A stretch of DNA of 7,382 nt from Minisyncoccota bacterium. GTDB lineage: Bacteria > Patescibacteriota > Minisyncoccia > UBA6257 > 1-14-0-10-40-38. A program made the position numbers and the translations under genes. The notes under the pieces were generated by a model. The model had not been told where the DNA came from. It made no database searches and saw nothing but the letters and a program-made list of their open reading frames with translations. Positions 5,669 to 7,382 of this stretch are shown piece after piece. Within the stretch, counting starts at the first letter, position 1; each line of letters begins with the position of its first letter. The stretch spans positions 1 through 7,382 of the forward strand of contig SIBX01000029.1 in assembly GCA_009694925.1 (NCBI GenBank), in the 5' to 3' direction.

Positions 5669-6949
5669 GTGAAAAATAGATTTTTGAGTGCAATTTTGTC
5701 TTTTTTGGCTAGTTTAACTATTAAAAAATATAAACCTTTTGTAGTAGGGATAACTGGTTCAGTTGGAAAAACTTCCGCAAAGAAGGCTATTTATAGTGTT
5801 TTATCGACTAAATATAAGGTTAGAGAAAGTTTTGGCAGTTTTAATAATGAATTTGGTCTTCCGATAACTATCATATCTAGTTTGAATCCGGATAAGCTTA
5901 TTTCTATAAGCAGACATGGGGAAGATATGAATTTTTCTTTATTTTTTAAAATTAAAGTTTTTTTAGAAATAATATTAGAAGCTTTTTTAAATCTTGTTTT
6001 TAAAAACAAGATTTATCCTCAGTTTCTAGTTTTGGAATATGGTGCTGACAGCCCGGGAGATATTAAAAAATTAGTTTCTAAAATAAGGCCAGATTTGGGA
6101 ATTATAACTTTTATAGGCGAAATACCGGCTCATGTTGGCAAATATCCAGACGCTGATGCTGTTTTGAGAGAAAAAGCAAAGTTGATTGAGGGATTTTATG
6201 TTTCACAGTATGCAATTTTAAATGGCGACGATTCTAAATTTCAAGAATTAAAAAAGAGAACTAGGGCCAAAATTTTATCATTCGGATTCAATAAGGAGAA
6301 TGATATTAAAATATCTTCTTATGAGAGCAAGATAAGCGAAGATGGCGTGCCAGAGGTGAATTTTAAATTAGAATATAATGGAAGTTTTGTGCCGGTAAGA
6401 GTTAGAAATTCTATCGGTAAGCCGGTGGCTTATGCTTCGGCCGTTGCAGTTGCTTCGGGATTATCTTTGGGTATGAATTTAGTAGAGGCAATAAGGGGAT
6501 TGAATAGTTTTGCTCCAGAGAAAAGCAGGATGAATGTTTTAAAGGGAATTAATGGATCTTTAATTGTAGACGATTCTTATAATGCGTCTCTGGCTTCTTA
6601 TTTATCTGCTATTGAAGAAGTTGGTTCTATTAAGGCAAAGAGAAGGATAGGATTTTTGGGTAGTATGCTTGAATTGGGTAAATTTAGCGAAGATGCTCAT
6701 AGAAGAGTTGGTAATTTGGCTGCTAAGTTTTTTGATTATTTATTTATCATTGGCGAAGATGCTAGGTTTATTGAGGATGGGGCTTTGGGGGCTGGTTTTG
6801 ATAGAAGGAGTATAAAACGATACCTCGACTCAGATACCGCCTCACAGGAGGTTTTAGGCTTGATTAAACAGGGTGATTTGGTTTTAATTAAGGGGTCAAG
6901 AGGAATAAGAATGGAAAGGATAGTGGAAGTATTGAAGTTGGATAAATAG
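5669..6949 (+). CDS. murF: MurF-like Mur ligase (UDP-MurNAc-tripeptide:D-Ala-D-Ala ligase), lacking the N-terminal domain
   Basis: 426 residues. MurF uses ATP to join D-Ala-D-Ala to the UDP-MurNAc-tripeptide in the cytoplasm. Seen: the ATP loop GITGSVGKTSAKKA (27-40), FNNEFGLPITI (58-68), LEYGADSPGDI (122-132), EKAKL (168-172), LNGDD (184-188), the third Mur block VDDSYNAS (300-307), and the C-terminal domain with GSMLELG (331-337) and LIKGSRGIRME (406-416). The pattern is MurF rather than MurE or MurD. The P-loop is at residue 27, where it lies after about 100 residues in E. coli MurF, so the uridine-binding N-terminal domain is missing. Between residues 72 and 120 there is an insert with a hydrophobic stretch (about 89-111). 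From memory, both traits recur in CPR ligases. The GTG at 5669 is preferred: it follows the ftsI stop by 8 bases. The substrate is not proven, given the missing domain. Confidence 0.83.
   Translation: MKNRFLSAILSFLASLTIKKYKPFVVGITGSVGKTSAKKAIYSVLSTKYKVRESFGSFNNEFGLPITIISSLNPDKLISISRHGEDMNFSLFFKIKVFLEIILEAFLNLVFKNKIYPQFLVLEYGADSPGDIKKLVSKIRPDLGIITFIGEIPAHVGKYPDADAVLREKAKLIEGFYVSQYAILNGDDSKFQELKKRTRAKILSFGFNKENDIKISSYESKISEDGVPEVNFKLEYNGSFVPVRVRNSIGKPVAYASAVAVASGLSLGMNLVEAIRGLNSFAPEKSRMNVLKGINGSLIVDDSYNASLASYLSAIEEVGSIKAKRRIGFLGSMLELGKFSEDAHRRVGNLAAKFFDYLFIIGEDARFIEDGALGAGFDRRSIKRYLDSDTASQEVLGLIKQGDLVLIKGSRGIRMERIVEVLKLDK
5988..6015. repeat. Perfect 28-base palindrome inside the murF-like gene
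   Basis: TAAATCTTGTTTTT at 5988-6001 is followed without spacer by its exact reverse complement AAAAACAAGATTTA at 6002-6015. It encodes residues of about 107-116 at the end of the hydrophobic insert of the MurF-like protein. An RNA hairpin or a dyad protein site is possible; no function is shown. Confidence 0.9.
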
Positions 6950-6952
6950 TTT

Positions 6953-7024
6953 GCTCCTATCGTCTAGTGGCCAGGACAGCGCCTTCTCAAGGCGCTGACA
7001 TGGGTTCGATTCCCATTAGGAGCG
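6953..7024 (+). tRNA. tRNA-Glu (anticodon CUC)
   Basis: A complete 72-base cloverleaf. Acceptor stem GCTCCTA (6953-6959) pairs fully with TAGGAGC (7017-7023), with discriminator G at 7024. The D arm is closed by GTC (6962-6964) and GAC (6975-6977). The anticodon stem GCGCC/GGCGC (6979-6983, 6991-6995) encloses TTCTCAA with anticodon CTC at 6986-6988, which reads GAG. The T stem ATGGG/CCCAT (7000-7004, 7012-7016) encloses TTCGATT. The CCA end is not encoded: the bases after the discriminator are CAT. The gene starts only 3 bases after the murF stop, so it is either read from the dcw transcript or has a promoter within murF. Confidence 0.96.
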
Positions 7025-7079
7025 CATAGGAGAATTTTTAGATAATATCTTTATTTCATATAGTAAATTCAGTTCCAAC

Positions 7080-7109
7080 CTGATATACTTTTGATATTGA
7101 AGCTATAAG
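7080..7109 (+). promoter_or_regulatory. Possible promoter for the downstream membrane-protein gene
   Basis: TATAAG at 7104-7109 (5 of 6 to the -10 consensus) lies 18 bases after CTGATA at 7080-7085 (4 of 6). It would give a leader of about 12 bases before the ATG at 7128. TTGATA (7091-7096) with TAATAC (7113-7118) is an alternative pair. Evidence is limited in this A+T-rich gap, and no clear terminator is visible after the tRNA. Confidence 0.35.
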
Positions 7110-7127
7110 TGGTAATACAAATAATTT

Positions 7128-7382
7128 ATGATTACGTGGATAATAATTTGGTTATTTTTTTGGATTAGTGCGCTAGGTCTTACTAACTATCTTTTTAAAA
7201 AGCACAACATTACTTACTATGAAAAATCATGGCAACACACTATATTTTTTGCACTTCTTTCAATAATTCTCGTTGTTGTTTATCAAAAACAATTTATTAT
7301 ATATTTCAATGATTTTTCTTTTTATCATTTACTGACCCCTTTGTGCTTGTTTATAGTATGGCTTTTTATACCTGCTATTTAT
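7128..7382 (+). CDS. Unidentified multi-pass membrane protein, 3' end outside the window
   Basis: An open frame from ATG 7128 runs to the last base (85 codons) without a stop; the in-frame TAA at 7122-7124 leaves this ATG as the only upstream limit. The protein is strongly hydrophobic, with three likely membrane helices: about 3-23 (WIIIWLFFWISALGL region), 38-60 (IFFALLSIILVVV) and 68-85 (LLTPLCLFIVWLFIPAIY). Between the first two is a polar loop, KKHNITYYEKSWQH. I do not recognise the family. Multi-pass proteases, transporters and membrane-bound enzymes are all possible. Base composition and codon use match the A+T-rich neighbours, and the hydrophobic pattern argues for a real gene rather than chance. 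It is separated from the tRNA by 103 bases and is probably a separate transcription unit. Confidence 0.7.
   Translation, partial: MITWIIIWLFFWISALGLTNYLFKKHNITYYEKSWQHTIFFALLSIILVVVYQKQFIIYFNDFSFYHLLTPLCLFIVWLFIPAIY

Noticed and set aside
5791..6009. Minus-strand 72-codon frame opposite the murF-like gene
   Set aside because: It lies within conserved Mur ligase blocks on the other strand and resembles no known protein.
7025..7070. Possible terminator after the tRNA
   Set aside because: Only very short A/T pairings (AGAT...ATCT) and a short T run are present; not enough to call.

Overview
The window looks like a piece of an A+T-rich chromosome from a Candidate Phyla Radiation (Patescibacteria) bacterium, probably a Parcubacteria-like lineage. 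The grounds are the compact gene packing, the style of the short dcw (division and cell wall) cluster, A-rich start regions without Shine-Dalgarno motifs, and a MurF-like ligase that lacks the usual N-terminal domain. TGA is used as a normal stop, so the standard bacterial code fits. The lineage call is an inference from protein style, not from a database search.

Layout, all genes on the + strand. (1) Bases 1-431 hold the 3' part of a gene for a protein made of tandem CxxC...CxxC zinc ribbons, with a 102-base repeat period and a higher G+C content than the rest, closed by a strong terminator. (2) 575-1570 encodes an RlmI/RlmK-family rRNA methyltransferase that carries an in-frame palindromic element. 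(3) 1639-2052 encodes a membrane-anchored DUF305 protein, closed by a second terminator. (4) 2130-2220 is a regulatory region with a promoter, ten-base-period TGGRN repeats that fit a MraZ operator, and overlapping DnaA-box-like words. (5) 2254-6949 is the dcw cluster: mraZ, rsmH, an ftsL-like gene, ftsI and a murF-like gene. (6) A tRNA-Glu(CUC) starts three bases after murF. (7) After about 100 non-coding bases, an unidentified multi-pass membrane protein begins and runs off the window.

The dcw block forms one functional unit. MraZ probably represses its own operon through the upstream repeats. RsmH methylates 16S rRNA. The FtsL-like protein and FtsI belong to the septal peptidoglycan machinery, and the MurF-like ligase adds D-Ala-D-Ala to the cell-wall precursor. 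The cluster stops after murF, where a tRNA gene stands in place of the mraY-murD-ftsW-murG genes found in many bacteria.

No single undescribed defence or mobile system is evident. The points most worth a second look are the zinc-ribbon array, the palindromic insertion in the methyltransferase, the MraZ/DnaA-like repeat region, and the reduced MurF with a hydrophobic insert and a perfect 28-base palindrome.
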